Origin: Oxytricha trifallax
Lineage: Eukaryota; Ciliophora; Spirotrichea; Sporadotrichida; Oxytrichidae
Assembly (NCBI GenBank): GCA_000711775.1
Contig: ARYC01000526.1
Span: 1-64,000 of the forward strand
Direction: 5' to 3'
Length of the DNA stretch: 64,000 bases
The notes under the pieces were generated by a model. That model saw nothing but the letters and a program-made list of their open reading frames with translations. It was not told where the DNA came from and did not search any database. The translations under genes were made by a program, and so were the position numbers. Below, piece by piece: positions 47,704 through 60,835 of the stretch (positions are counted from its first letter, which is position 1; every line of letters starts with the position of its first letter).

Positions 47704-50700
47704 TCAATATAATGAGTTTATTACAATAATAGAGTTGTATTGCTGCTGTTGTAATTCTTCTCTTTGTGCATTATTTTGTACATTATTGTAATTTATCTAT
47801 GCATTTTGTATAACGCTTTATTATATTGGCAAAATTGAACTCCTAGGCGTCTCTTGAGTTTATACTCATTAAATATTTAGAATTTACAATTTTTAATAAG
47901 AAACAAAGTGTTTATACTATTGAATTATTGGGTGGCCCTTAATTTACAACTCCATTACTGCTATTAACACCTGTTTAAATCTTTAAATTTTACTATTACG
48001 AATGTTTAACTTATGACATTAATTACTTCTCAGTCATGGACTGTCTCTGACTTGTTTATTATAGTTTTTAATTTGAGTTTACTCCAATTTGATTCAATGC
48101 GAAATTGTTCTACTGAGGATGATGCTACTTATTCAAATTTTTGTAATTTGAGTGCTAATGAATAGGTTCTTTCATTAATTTTGGACTTAAATCAAATAGA
48201 GTCACTTTTGAAGTTACTTGCTTTTTGTACTAACTGTTTAGATTGTTGGGCTTAAATTAAAAAAGTTTACTCTTTCTTAAATTTTGATGTGAATAGTCTA
48301 ATATTAAATAAAATCAATTTAATTTAAGGCTTATCATTGATATTCATTGACAGTCGATGCTTAAATTAAGGTGATTGCTATTTTTAAAGCATAAATTACG
48401 AAGGAGATACGCTGCTACTGTGTATCACACTATATTGATTTATGGGTTGCTACCCAACGTCAATTGTGTATTTTCTGTTCGATTTAGAACCACTTTCATT
48501 TAAAATTCACATTTATTTTAAAGCATTGAGTTATTTCTTTCCTAAATTTTTGTTTTATTATATATAAGTACATATACTTAAGAAATCAAAAACGCTTTCA
48601 TGAATATTCTCATACTTAGAGAGCATCTTTTTATACTTATCATGTCTCTAAACTATCTCATTCCCACCACTAAATGCTGTCTACTTTATTGCCCCACTTT
48701 TCTGGTTAGTTTTCTTGCCTGATTATGCTATCTTTTACTGATTGTTTCCTTTTTTACCATAGGGATTTGATTAACTACTCACAAGAACATTATTCTTGAT
48801 GCTATTTGAGTTTTTATTGTTTTATGATTGTGCCACAGTCATCTATTTTAGGTGTTATTATTGTAGGAATACATTCGATTTAGGAAAATGAATTATAATT
48901 ATATTAATTAAATATTAAAATCATGGCAGTTATCAAAACCAAAGTGACTTAAAATTCAAAATAAATGGGTTCTACGGTAGATCCCGCAATTTTAGCTGGA
49001 CTTTATTATTGGCAATATCTGAATCATCCCAGGAAGAGAGATATTTTGATTTCGAGCTAACTCCCAAAAATAGTATAATGGGTTTTTCTCGCTTGAGAGA
49101 AGAGATAAATTCATTATAGCAATAACAACCACCATCTTAATTTTAATGGGCTATCCAGAGAGTATAATATTGTGAGGGTTTGTAGACATTAATTAATAAT
49201 TACTTAATTTTAATTCATTTTCCCAAATCGAATGTATTCCTACAATACTACTGTTAATTCATATGATTTTGGCTTTGTTTGATGGTCTCTTTCTCTCTAA
49301 TTACCCAATTATTGTTATTAGCACCTAACTCATTGATGTTTTGTGGCAAGTCAGCAATGTTATTTTGATTAAAAGCGCTAATATTATCTTCAGAGACTAT
49401 GTTAGAGTCATTGAGATAGGAAATGTTCTCGTTTATAGTACTGTCATCTTCTTCATAATTTTTGTGGATTATATTGCTACGGTTATCGTCTCCACTGACT
49501 AAGAGGTGTTATTTGCCATTATTTGAGCTTATCCCTTCTTTTATTAGATCTATACTTACATTAACCACTTTTTTACTATTACTGCCATCAAGTTTAAACA
49601 ATATTAATAACATTTAGATATTATGTTGCTGACTGAGCTCTCTTTTATGTTTGTAAAGCATATCAGAACCAATACCAAAACTAAAAGGTTTCTGCTATTC
49701 CTATACTTTAGACTTTTACTAAATCACTTATTATTTTACTATTTTCTTGGGAGTTGTGGTATCAGAATGAATGTACAAATTCATTGCACTGCCCAAGTTA
49801 GAAGTGTTTGTCTACTGCAACAAGTTAGAGGACTGCTGATTAATTGTATAATTGTTGTTGTGAAGCATGCCATTAGGGTTTTAAATCACAGAGGATTAAA
49901 TGCTAAGTGATGGATTATTAAAACCAACATTTAAGTTTTTGCTCTTCTATGCAATATAGTTACCAAGGAAATGGGATTATTTTTTAGGTAATTCTGGTGG
50001 TATATCAGACTTCACTCTTTTGTGCTTCGCTTATAAAGTAATACATTTTTAAGATTTATTATAAAAGATTTGTAGGCTAAATGCTTCTTTTAAGCTAAGG
50101 CGGATTATTTCTTGTCTAATTCTAGATTAGGAGAGGAGGATCTTTTGTTACTAAATTAGTTTATTTTATTATTGCTATTTTTTCTTTAAGCTTAAGATAA
50201 CTTAGTATTTTAATCCCTACTACTTGAAATGGCGCTAACATTATTAAACTGAAAACATTTTATTTAAAATATAAATTTTTAAAGTTATTGCTATACTACT
50301 ATTCTAAAGATGTTTTTTTTTTAAATAAATAATTTTATTTAATTAAAGATACCTATTTTAAGTTTAAAATTTTAATAATGGGGTGTTTCAACTAAGATGT
50401 TGACATCTTATTATATGTTAATTACATAATATTTTAACATTGACTTTAGACATTTTATTAAGAAATAAACTGCTCCGATTATAAAGAATAAATTTATCTT
50501 ATAAATTTAATAACTAATATTAACTAATTTCAAGGTTTTCTATTATTGAGCCCACCTCCTTCTTTGCTTCTAAGTGATTCAACTGAGTGATCCCTCATAT
50601 TAACACCTACGACCTACTTGCTATAGAAGTCTAGAGGATCAATAACGTTATTTTAAAAATTGATTAATTTCTAACTTGAATTGTTTATAACAGGGGAATT

Positions 50701-53700
50701 TTCTTCAATTATCATAGCAAATTATTGACCCTTTTTGTTAATAATTGGCTGCAATTACTACTGTGAACTCTGTTTTTAGGAAGTTTATTATAAAAGATGA
50801 CTTTAGTTTTGATTGATATTGCTTTAATTTATTATTGATTGAATGTGGTTATGTTGATAACTGAACTGCTTTTAGGAAGGGTTAACTTTACCAGTTCTTA
50901 GGGTAATATTGTGCTAGGTGTTGTTATTAGAGGTTATTGGGGATGGAGGATTGAAAGAGTACTTAACATTTGTGATATACAATTTAGAATTAATAAATAT
51001 GGTTAAATCAGCATATTTTAGAAATAATTCATCATTTCATCATAAATATCCTTATATATTATTTGTGTTATTACTTTAATCATCAGAGATAACATTAATC
51101 ATTTCGCCATTTGTATTGTTTTAATTATTTATGGAGGTCTAATGACTTATCAATTGAATAGGATTTTGTTATTTATATTGGATCTACTATTAATTTACAG
51201 TCGTAGATGAGGAGTTTTGGTGTAGTGATTTTGAAGGAAGGCTATGTTTATTTCTCATTTCTAGAAGAAAATTCTTGATATTGAAGTCTATAGTATTATG
51301 TTTATTTGAATCTTGATGATGGTCTGAACCAACATTAAATCTACGAAAAAGTTTTATTAAATTCCAAAAATTATACAAAAAATTACAATAGCTTTGAAAC
51401 TTATCAAAATCTAAAAATTTCTAATGTCTCAAAGTTATTATCAATATAAAATTTTAGGTTTAATTTTCATCAATATTTTGCTTATATTAGTTTTTCAATA
51501 CTTATTTCGAATCTGAAGCACCTAAGAGTTGAATACTATTTTAGTAAGCTGTAGATACCTAATTCTATGCTTTCTTCTGTTTTTGCAAATAATCATCACT
51601 AACTCTTCTATAATGATTACTTTAACCTTGCAGATAAGGTGTCGGTACTATGTTACTTTAGGATACTACGTTTTGCTAATGATTTTGTACTATAGATTTA
51701 CTCTTTGAATTTTATCTGGCTGATCCAATAGTCTCCTCTGAGTTTGTTGGTGCATTATTAAGGTTCAATGTTTAAATGGCTTGATTTGAGGGTTAAGGAT
51801 ATAGAAACTTTTGCATGGCTTATTACTATTTAAACTTAAAAAGCTACTCATTGCCGTCAGAGACACTTCTTTTGTGATTATTTGATGCATTCTTACGAGA
51901 CTGCCCCTGAGGCAAGTGCATTTTTAATATAGTTTTGGGCTGTAGTTATTCAGAATCAATTTTTGAGGTAACCTGCTTCACAAATTTAGCAGGGAGCTGG
52001 ATTATATTTTTAGAAGCATTTTCTAGTAAATTATATTGGTATACTAAATTTTGGTTGTTTAGAGTTTACTAAGAAACTTGTTAACTTATCAATGCTGTGT
52101 TGTTATTAGCAATAACTCGTGGTGTACTATTTTATACTTTATTATCAAAACTTAGACCACTATTTAAGTTAAGAGACTGTTAAGGAACGCCTAAGTTAAT
52201 GTTTAGATTTTTTGAAGAATTTACTATTTACTTTTGATAGTCGTTGGCATCAGGATGATTAATTTATGAATTAATTAACCCGTTATAATTCATAATTACT
52301 TAGGGTTGCTAATGTTCTAGATTCAACTACTACTACTTTAACATTGAACTTTTATTCACAGCCAGAATTTACTACTAATGCTGCTATAACTAGATTTATT
52401 TCTACTATTCGTTATGTTTCTCTAGCAAATCGTCATACATGGCTTTAAGTTCATTGTACTTATCTTTTTATGATTTTTTTAATTGATTTTACTATTGTAT
52501 CTGTAATTGGGTAAATAATTGCTTGTTTGTCATATTACTAGTTGTCTATGGAGTACTTTATAGTAAAATGTTGGCGTTTTAGTAGCTAGATTTTTTTGAA
52601 TGATTTGTTGAACTTGGAACTTATTTCGAAGAAGCGGCTGTTTAATTGATGTTAAAATTTGAGGAGATTTGTTAATTATTTTCATGGCTTTATAACTGTT
52701 AAGAATTAATCACATAGTAATTTATACATCATATTTGAAAAATGAGTTTTCAATACAATCTAGTTAACAATTGTAATTTAAAACATAACCAGTCGTAACA
52801 TTTTTAACTTATTAGGAGTTAACAGCTTATCTACTATTAACATGTGAATGCGCTTCTATTAACATTTTTGTATTAGTTTAGCCATGGACTTCAATAATTC
52901 CACTACTAATTCTCTTGGAATTCATTTGCTGTAAATTTAACTATTGCTTCTATTGAGGTTGTGATAGCAACTGTGATTAAATCCCCTTTTTGTGGGATTT
53001 AATTTAATTATACAATTAAATTTCAGTTAAAATTTTTATAATCTATTTATAGTAAATCTATATATCTAATTATTTCAAATTTAAATATTTTAATATAAAA
53101 CTAATTTTCGTATAGGTATTGATAACTTAAATTATAAATATATTTTTTAAAAAAAGATATGGATAAATTATCATTAAACCTACTATTTTAATTATAACAT
53201 ATTTTAAAGCGATAATTTATAAATTAAATTATGTTGGGTTTCAATTGCTATTTGACAGCAATACTGCCTCTATTGTGATATGTATCAGATTTCGTTCTTT
53301 AATGATGAGTTGTAGCTGTAGTAGTTTACTTTTTCCCGCTTTTTTAAGCTGAAGATCCTTTCACCTGAGTAAAAACATTTATTATATGTTTTACAAATAA
53401 TCTATATTTTATATATTTTATTCAATAATATATAGTAGTTGACTACTTCTAAGGGTTATTACTTTGATTAGCTGATGAAATTTGCTTTTTTAACACTTAG
53501 CTATATTTAGTACTATCCTACATTTAGAATTATTATTATTATTATTAATACTCCATTGGTTAAGAATTTTGATTGAAATTATTTTGCTAGTTTTGAAGTA
53601 ATAATTGCTAATGTTTTAGGAAAAGCTCTACATTTAAGTTGTTATTTAGGGAGGGAGGCTACTATTAGATTAGATTTGAAGTTTAGGTGTTTAAGTTCAT
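47704..53700 (-). CDS. very large Asn/Gln/Ser-rich protein gene, multi-segment
   Basis: Start MNLNTQTSNLIQQQPPSLNN at 53700; last TGA at 47706-47704. Long low-complexity blocks rich in Gln (mostly TAA/TAG), Asn and Ser lie at 53700-53250, 52900-51480, 51380-51190, 50950-50520, 50240-49910, 49620-49250 and 48860-47704. A coiled-coil segment (KDKYNELKAMYDDLLEKHNE, about 52430) and basic patches occur between them. Interruptions with TGA separate blocks; one is the TBE-derived MITE at 48861. It resembles prion-like or RNA-granule proteins in composition only. Whether it is one gene or two is uncertain; no other convincing start lies between the blocks. Confidence 0.5.
48861..49245. mobile_element. 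385-bp TBE-derived MITE sitting as an IES in coding sequence
   Basis: About 35-bp terminal inverted repeats begin TTGTAGGAATACATTCGATT, sharing their first 12 bases with the TBE-like element at 10409; TA flanks both ends (48859-48860, 49246-49247). The interior has AGCTGGACTTTATTATTGGC, close to the TBE hairpin arm. No ORF. On the minus strand the host gene reads HMNQQQ before it and QHLKQMTVAQSQ after it; deleting the element with one TA keeps the frame and removes a TGA. Confidence 0.9.
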
Positions 53701-53849
53701 AGATTTTACATAAATTAGAAATCAAAGGAAATATAAATTAAATTATCATAAATTTAAAATTATTCTGAAGCACAAATTTATATTAAATTATTTACAAAAT
53801 TTATTTAAATACTGTTGATTAATAATTTTAAGTAATTTACTTATTCTTT

Positions 53850-54760
53850 ATGAAAAAATAGTATTTTTTCTAATTGCTGTTTTTTATGACTTACTTAAAT
53901 AGGCTTTATGAGTTAAATTTACTGTTATTATTGGAATAAATGATTTTATTTGGGTAATTAAATTATAAATTTAATTAAGACATTTAGATTTTTAGATACA
54001 CTTAAATTAATGAATAAATTTGTATTAAGTTTAATCAATAATTATTTGGAAAAAAGAAAAATGACTGAGTAGATAAAATTAAAAACTACATAATTTTATG
54101 AAAATAAGTGATAAATATAAATTTTATTAAAATTTAAATTAAGAAATTGGCCTTTGTTTTTATGTTTATATTTTAAAAGAAATCAACTAAAAATTAATAA
54201 TAACTTTTATTGTTTTTTATAGAGTCCTAACTGGATCAGTAGCAGAGTATGATAATGAATAGTATTTTCAAAATTTTTTTCATATTTATATTTTTATTAT
54301 TCAATTATTTAAGTTTTTATTTTTGTAAAAAAAAGGTATAGTATTGAACAAAAAATTCTACATTCGTAGTTATTATATCAATTTATTATAAAATTTATTA
54401 TTGAGTTTGAAACAACAAGTTTTAATTATTTTCTTTACAGCTTAAGTGCAGAGGCTTCTGGAAACTATTTCTTATAAATTATCCTCAACTTCCATTTTAG
54501 TTCAGAGGATCCTCTGTATTTAGCATTTTAGATTGTATTTTTATGATTTTCTTATTTTAAATTAATAATATAAAAAATCACCTTTTTCTTTACCAAATTT
54601 AATAAAATTTTGAACATGAGTTAATGATATAAAGTAAATAAAATTTTACAGATATTTCGATTTCTCAATAGGCGATGTTCCTCATTCGAATTTTAGATCT
54701 TTAAATCCATCTTTGTTTTCTGAATTAATACCAATTTCTTAATTGTAATAATGATAAATA
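53850..54760 (+). CDS. hypothetical protein, four segments
   Basis: A possible start MKKQYFFQLLFFMTYLNRL at 53850 has a hydrophobic N-terminus. Protein-like blocks follow: VLTGSVAEYDNEQYFQNFF (after TTTTTATAG at 54223), SAEASGNYFLQIILNFHF with SSEDPLYLAFQ (about 54440-54535) and RYFDFSIGDVPHSNFRSLN (about 54652-54740). Gaps between are AT-rich. The gene is divergent from the large minus-strand gene, 149 bp apart. No family recognised. Joining the N-terminal block to the others is uncertain. Confidence 0.4.
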
Positions 54761-55115
54761 ATAACATAAGGATGTGATTTATTTCATAAATGATGTAAAG
54801 CCTTATATTTCGTAGATATTTCCACTTTAATAAAACTCTAAATTCTTGTGACGTATTATTTTGTCTTTTTTAGATAAGATATAATAATTATTGATTAAAA
54901 AACACGCGGATAATTTTTGATGTCATTAAATATAATTTATGAAGCTAAGGTTTCAGAATAATCTTTTTTAAAATAAAATTAAAAGATTAAAAATCATACT
55001 ATTATTTAATTCGTTTTAATAAATACTATTTCCCAGATTAAATTCATTCCTATATTACTGATCAATAATCATCTAATTTTTCAAGTGATTTTGAGAGTAA
55101 ATTAAGTTATTAATG

Positions 55116-56032
55116 TCAATATAATATATTCACATTTTCTTATGAACTTATGTTTTAAACAATATTTTAAACTTCTAATATTAATTTTAAATTAGTAATG
55201 TCGTTAAGTTCTTCATGAGTATTGTTAATATTGCTACTATCTTATTGATATTGCTGCTGCTAAATATTCAAATTAATGTTTCTATTTTACTGCTATTATC
55301 TATCATAATCCACACTCATAGATCCTAGTTGGTTCACATCACTAGCATTATATTGAGCAAAGCTTTTATGAATAAAATAACAATAATAGAATAATGAATT
55401 CTTTATAGAACAAAAAAGTGTATTTAAATATACACTTAAGCTTGTTTAATGAGACGCAATTTGATTTTGGTTCACTTAGTTTTAAATAATATATAGTAAA
55501 ATTTAATATTCTTACATAAAATTGATAGGTATTAAAAATATTTATTAGCATAAATTAGTTTTATTGGAGTGTCTATGATCTTAAAAATGTCTGTTAATAT
55601 GCGTAATTAACATCGTTCTAATTTTACTACTTATTTACATTTTACACTTTCTAACTATTCATGATAATATTGCTTTATTGACCCATACCTTAATTTCTCT
55701 AAAAAATGCAAAAAATGAATATGCATTTTTCAATTAAGATATTATCATTTTTTTAAAGTTTCTATTTATCTAGCTTTCTTAAAGCTAATATACAGTTTAT
55801 TTATTTGCAATTTACTAATTCAAGTTTGATTATCATATGAACATTAAAAAAGTAATCAAAATATTATATGATTACAATTAGAAGAATTTTTGTATATTAT
55901 TAAAATTAAGCAATTATCCAAGAGCACCTGCATTTTTTAGTAAAATTTAAGCCATCTTTGAGTTCATCATAGAATTTGATTTTTTATGGCCAGTTTTGTT
56001 TTAGGATAATGCCTTTTTGCTGTTTTACTCAT
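55116..56032 (-). CDS. hypothetical protein with apparent A-run frameshift
   Basis: Start MSKTAKRHYPKTKLAIKN at 56032; the frame then shifts by one base at a run of six A and continues KIKFYDELKDGLNFTKKCRC. Later blocks: NCKQINCILALRKLDKQ (about 55790), LEKLRYGSIKQYYHEQLESV (about 55690), and a Gln/Asn-rich C-terminus with FAQYNASDVNQLGSMSVDYD to TGA 55118-55116. At least two AT-rich interruptions. The mid-region is basic with several Cys. Function unknown. Confidence 0.45.
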
Positions 56033-56599
56033 CAATTTAAGAAGATATATTTTTTTATATTTATATTTATAATTAATATTTATATTTATTGTATGATTTC
56101 GATTGATGTATATATTTATAATTTATTAAGAAGCTAAAAATTAATTGCTTTACACTAATTACTAAGGCTCAATAAATAATAATAGTTTGAATTAAACAAT
56201 TAATTGAAATATATCAATTAATAAATAATTAATGCTGTGAGTATTAACCTGCTAATTAATTGGAGTTAATATTCAAAATAATAACATAAGAATCCATTAA
56301 TTTAAAAACAATAAAAATATTCTGTTACTGGATTAGAGTAGGGTTAATTTAGGGTTTTTAACTCAAATTTATTGGTAAGTGACCTGTTACCTGACTACTA
56401 TCTGGCATCCCACTTTACCATAAAAAGTATAAAATATATAAATATATTTAGATATACCCTACTAGCTATTATTTTGCATTTTCTATATAGAAAGTGTTAT
56501 GAATGAAAAAATATGCGTCTTCTTACTTTATAATATTTAAATTAATTAAAAATATTTATTGTAAATATTAATTAATTATTTAGTTATAGTTAACAGGTT

Positions 56600-57357
56600 A
56601 ATAATGTGTATGAACGTTTTGTGTTTAATTGTTTTATATGTGCTTCTGCGCAATTTTATCTTGTTAATCTTCCAAACTTTAAAGTTTAGTATATTGTTTA
56701 TATATAATTTATAGAATAATAATTCAACAAAGGTTAATAAAATTTAAGCTAATAATCTAAGTTTTAAAGATTTTTCTAAATATTAAGACCATGATATTAT
56801 TTATATAGATTTTTTATTATATAAAATCAGTGTTTCGATTATACTATGAATTTCCTTAATTATATAGTAATGGATAAACTTGAAGAAAAATTACATTATT
56901 TTATACTAATATAAATTAGCATTTATTAAAATTAATAGGCTTTAATATCTTTGCTCGGTAGATCTTCTTTCCTTTTCATACAATTAAACATAGAAAAAAT
57001 AAGTCAATCAAAAATAACTTAATTAAAAATTCTAACCAAAAAAAGTGAATAAATATTAATGCAATAATAACGTAACAATTTTAGATTATAATTTATTATA
57101 TATAAATATAAAACTTAAAGGATTATTCTAAAAGTTATAAGCAATTACATTAGCTCCAGTTTTACTGTTCATACTGTTAGTTCAAATAAATGTAGAAATT
57201 TATTAATTTCATTCATTTTATTTTAAATTATGTTACTCTTAATTATTATATAAAATTTAGTTTTCTAATGGTGATGTGATTGCGAAGATCTCTACGACAA
57301 TTAGGCCATATTCGAGGATGCTGAGGACTTTCCTTGCTTTTGCTAATTATTCCCCAT
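56600..57357 (-). CDS. small fragmented gene with myristoylation-type start
   Basis: ATG 57357 opens MGNNQQKQGKSSASSNMAQL, a Ser/Gln/His-rich stretch to about 57265. Further short protein-like blocks on the same strand are NSKTGANVIAYNFQNN (about 57180), EKERRSTEQRYQS (about 56980) and AQKHIQNNQTQNV (about 56650). AT-rich gaps separate them. Gly2 followed by Asn suggests possible N-myristoylation. Assembly into one gene is inferred from order and strand only. Confidence 0.3.
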
Positions 57358-59223
57358 ATTTTATTGCAATTATTACTATAAAAATATAATTATAATTCAT
57401 AATATGTTATGTTTGATCATTCTTAAATTATTAAAATAATTATTACTACATAGCTTAATGACTAGAAAGTTGCTACTACTACTAATATTGCATGATAAAA
57501 AAATTGAAGAATTAATAATTTTTAAAATATCAAATATATTTTATTTAAGGGAGATTTAATAAATATAAATAAAATAAATACAAATAAATTACAATATAAG
57601 AATGTCTCTACTGTGTGGTTTTTTTAAGATTGAAAATTTGAAATTAACAACGCATGTAATTAAAGTGTAGCATATTTTTATTGATATTATCAGTGGACCT
57701 AAATAAAATTTTAAAGAGATTTCTCAATTTTTATTGTAAGAATAAATATAAATTTATCTATACTTACGATCTGTTACGTAAAAATTAATTTTAACAGCAT
57801 ATAATTTTTATTATAGTTTATTTTTCTAATGCAATTATACTTTTGCAAAAATATAAATATGAATAAAGCATTAGAAAATTCTATTACTAATTGCAATAAG
57901 TTTTTTTTTTAAAAATATTGATTTGCATTTTATTAATAAGAATTATTATTAACAATTATAAATTAATTATAAATTACTAATATTTGTTATTGTTATTATT
58001 AGTGAATGCTGCTTCTCGCATTCTGTTTTTTTTTATATTTCTTAAATTATTATAATCTAATTAAATTTTTAATAACTAAGAAAATACTGTATAAGGAAAT
58101 TATGTTGATTTCATACTATATTATTCTTTATAAAATAAAGTTAAGTTAAGTTATATAGAAAAATAATAATTAATATTTTAGATATATAAACTCAATCATT
58201 ATGCAATTCGAAGAAATAATAAATAAATTTTAATTATAAAAAAGTTGAGTAAACCTATCAATAAAATTTACATAAAAATTAAATATTTTAGGGCAAAATT
58301 TATATTTCTAAATTATGCTTTTAATTTATAGTTTTTTTTTATTCAAGCAAATATTTTATACCTCTTAAAATATATTAAGATTACCAATGTATTTATGCTA
58401 TTGAAATTAACTACTTTTATATTAAATATTAAGGTTATACTTAGCTATTGACATATTAATATTTATAAACTATTGCATCCAAAAGTTCAAATAAAAATTT
58501 AACTTTAATAATAATGAAATAGTAAAATATTTAAATGAATTTCTATCTCATTGAATATAAAAAATGAGGTGATATTATTTGCATATCTGTAAATTCTTCA
58601 ATCTAAGTCTAAGATTTAGATTTCTTACTGATAGGTTAAATTCTTAATTATAAATTGATTTAGCATTTCAAGATGCTTTAATTTAGAATATTTTTAAACT
58701 TTTAAATAAATTGAGTTTTTTAAAATTTAAAATATCCAGGTCATACAACTTTTTAATTTAATTTTATGATGCTATACATGAGAATTATTAATTTATTATT
58801 TGATCGTTTTGATAGCTTTAAATTTTATTTTATTTCTATTTACTTTTCATTGAGATTTATTTTATATAAAATGTTAAATCATAAATATGTGGTTATTATA
58901 TTTATCTTTAAAATTAGATGGCAAGGCTTGCTCAATAATTAGGGAAAAAATCTAAAAATTATTAGCAAATACTTTATATATAACTTGTTAATTTTTTCAA
59001 AAAGTTATAATAATAACAAATAAATCATGAAATATTTAAAGAACATTCTTTAATAATCTTATTCATAATATATATTTATTATATTGATATCATATTTTTG
59101 TGTTTACTTTTATTTTATTAAAGTATAATTAAAAAAAATAATATTTAGAAACAATATGATAAGCTAAATATAAATGGTAAATTGATAGTAAAATAAGTAA
59201 GTAATTTTTATTATTACTATAGG
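57358..59223. other. AT-rich stretch without recognisable gene
   Basis: About 1.9 kb, very AT-rich with homopolymer runs. I see no protein-like frame, RNA gene or inverted-repeat element. Confidence 0.5.
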
Positions 59224-60570
59224 CGCGTAAAATTCAAAGTTTCTATCGTGTCAATGAGACAAGCCAACATCATCAAATACAAATAAGGATAGAATAGGAC
59301 CAAAATATTTTTTTAATGCTTTATGATTACTTTATTAATATTTGTGAACTTCCTTCTAATTAATTTTGGTTTAAATGCAATGGAAATGTTTGTGGCACAT
59401 ACAATTTTTTAATTTATTATATTGTGATATCTCTCAATATGAATATAGATAACCTTATCTATTTACTAATTCTGATAAGTATATTAAATTTACGATTATA
59501 CCTAAGTATTAATTTTTTAATTATTTTAATGTAATATTCTTGAATATTTTTCTAAAATGAACATTCTAGGTGGTAGAAGAGAATCTCTCTGAAGTTTATC
59601 TTCTTAAGAGCATCTTCGGTGTCTCATCAAATTACTCTATGTCATTAATTATTAATATTTCGCTGTTTTTGGCTAATAATTATTCTATAAAATATTATTT
59701 AATTATTATTATTGATATGAATTGTTTTTGATTATTTCTTTGAAATTATTCAAATTAATCCAAAATTATTTTAAAGTCGTGTTAACATAATTAATTGCAA
59801 CTATAAATAATATTAGGCATTATAATTTTTTCATAATATTTGAAGAAAAAATTGATTGTTAAGTAAATATATATTTTAAATGTAAAAATTTTTTAATTAA
59901 ATTATTATTTGAATGCAATATTGTGGCTATGGTTGTCTGACTGATTATTTAGTTGGAGAAATTAGATTAATCTTATGATCTTTCCCTATTGATATGTTTT
60001 AAGAAATGAAGAGTTATTAATTATTATAGTTTTATTCATTAATATTTTTAATACATTCTAAATAACATTTCATAAGTTAAGGTCGATCTGAAAGGGATTT
60101 ATAAAATGGGATAATAAAAAGTGGCATCGTCTTATGAAACCCTTTTATATATAAAAATAAAAACTGTTGAATAAATTTCGCTAATCTGATCTATAATTTA
60201 ATTTAATTTATCAAGTTCAATTTATTGAATTAACATCCTCTTTTTAAAATAAATTTTTGATAATCTTACTATTAAAACAAAATAATTATAAACTAACTAA
60301 TAACATCAAATAAGGTCTGTCTAGAGAATACATTTATTGACCTTTTTGTTAACAAGATATTCTTAAATTTATTGGCTAAGGCTTTTGTGGGTTACTTCCA
60401 AGATTAAATGAAATCTTTTGATTAAATTAAAATAAATATTCCTCCACAAATAATATAACTAATTTCATATTCATAAAAAAATTTATAAAACTGATCGAGA
60501 TGTTAAGATCTTTGATTAAATTAAGAAGTTTTATGATCAGTATTTAAATTTAGAGTTTATTTGAAATTGC
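59224..60570 (+). CDS. hypothetical protein, at least five segments
   Basis: Protein-like plus-strand blocks in AT-rich DNA: ARKIQSFYRVNETSQHHQIQ (59224 on, after ACTATAG), VVEENLSEVYLLKSIFGVSS (about 59570), KVDLKGIYKMGQQKVASSYE (about 60080), LENTFIDLFVNKIFLNLLAK with AFVGYFQDQMKSF (about 60320) and DRDVKIFDQIKKFYDQYLNL, ending at TGA near 60568. Charged and helical with hydrophobic LLAKAF segments. The 5' end was not found. Function unknown. The blocks are short (60-150 bp), typical of small MDSs. Confidence 0.4.
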
Positions 60571-60835
60571 TTATATTATTTGAGCAAGTTTCCTATTTTC
60601 TGGAAATTTAAGGGGTAATTGAACGATTATTAAATTAAACGATTATAAAAAGGAGCTGATTTTTTTTTAAGATTAATATGAATTGTTTAAATGAAATTTC
60701 TTGAATTAATATTTTTACTTTTTAATAGTGCAATCAAACTTATAATTATTTTAAGATCTTAATCCATAGTTATTAGTATTGGACTTAAATATTTTCTTGA
60801 AATATATACAATAAATGATTAATGAAAATATTATA

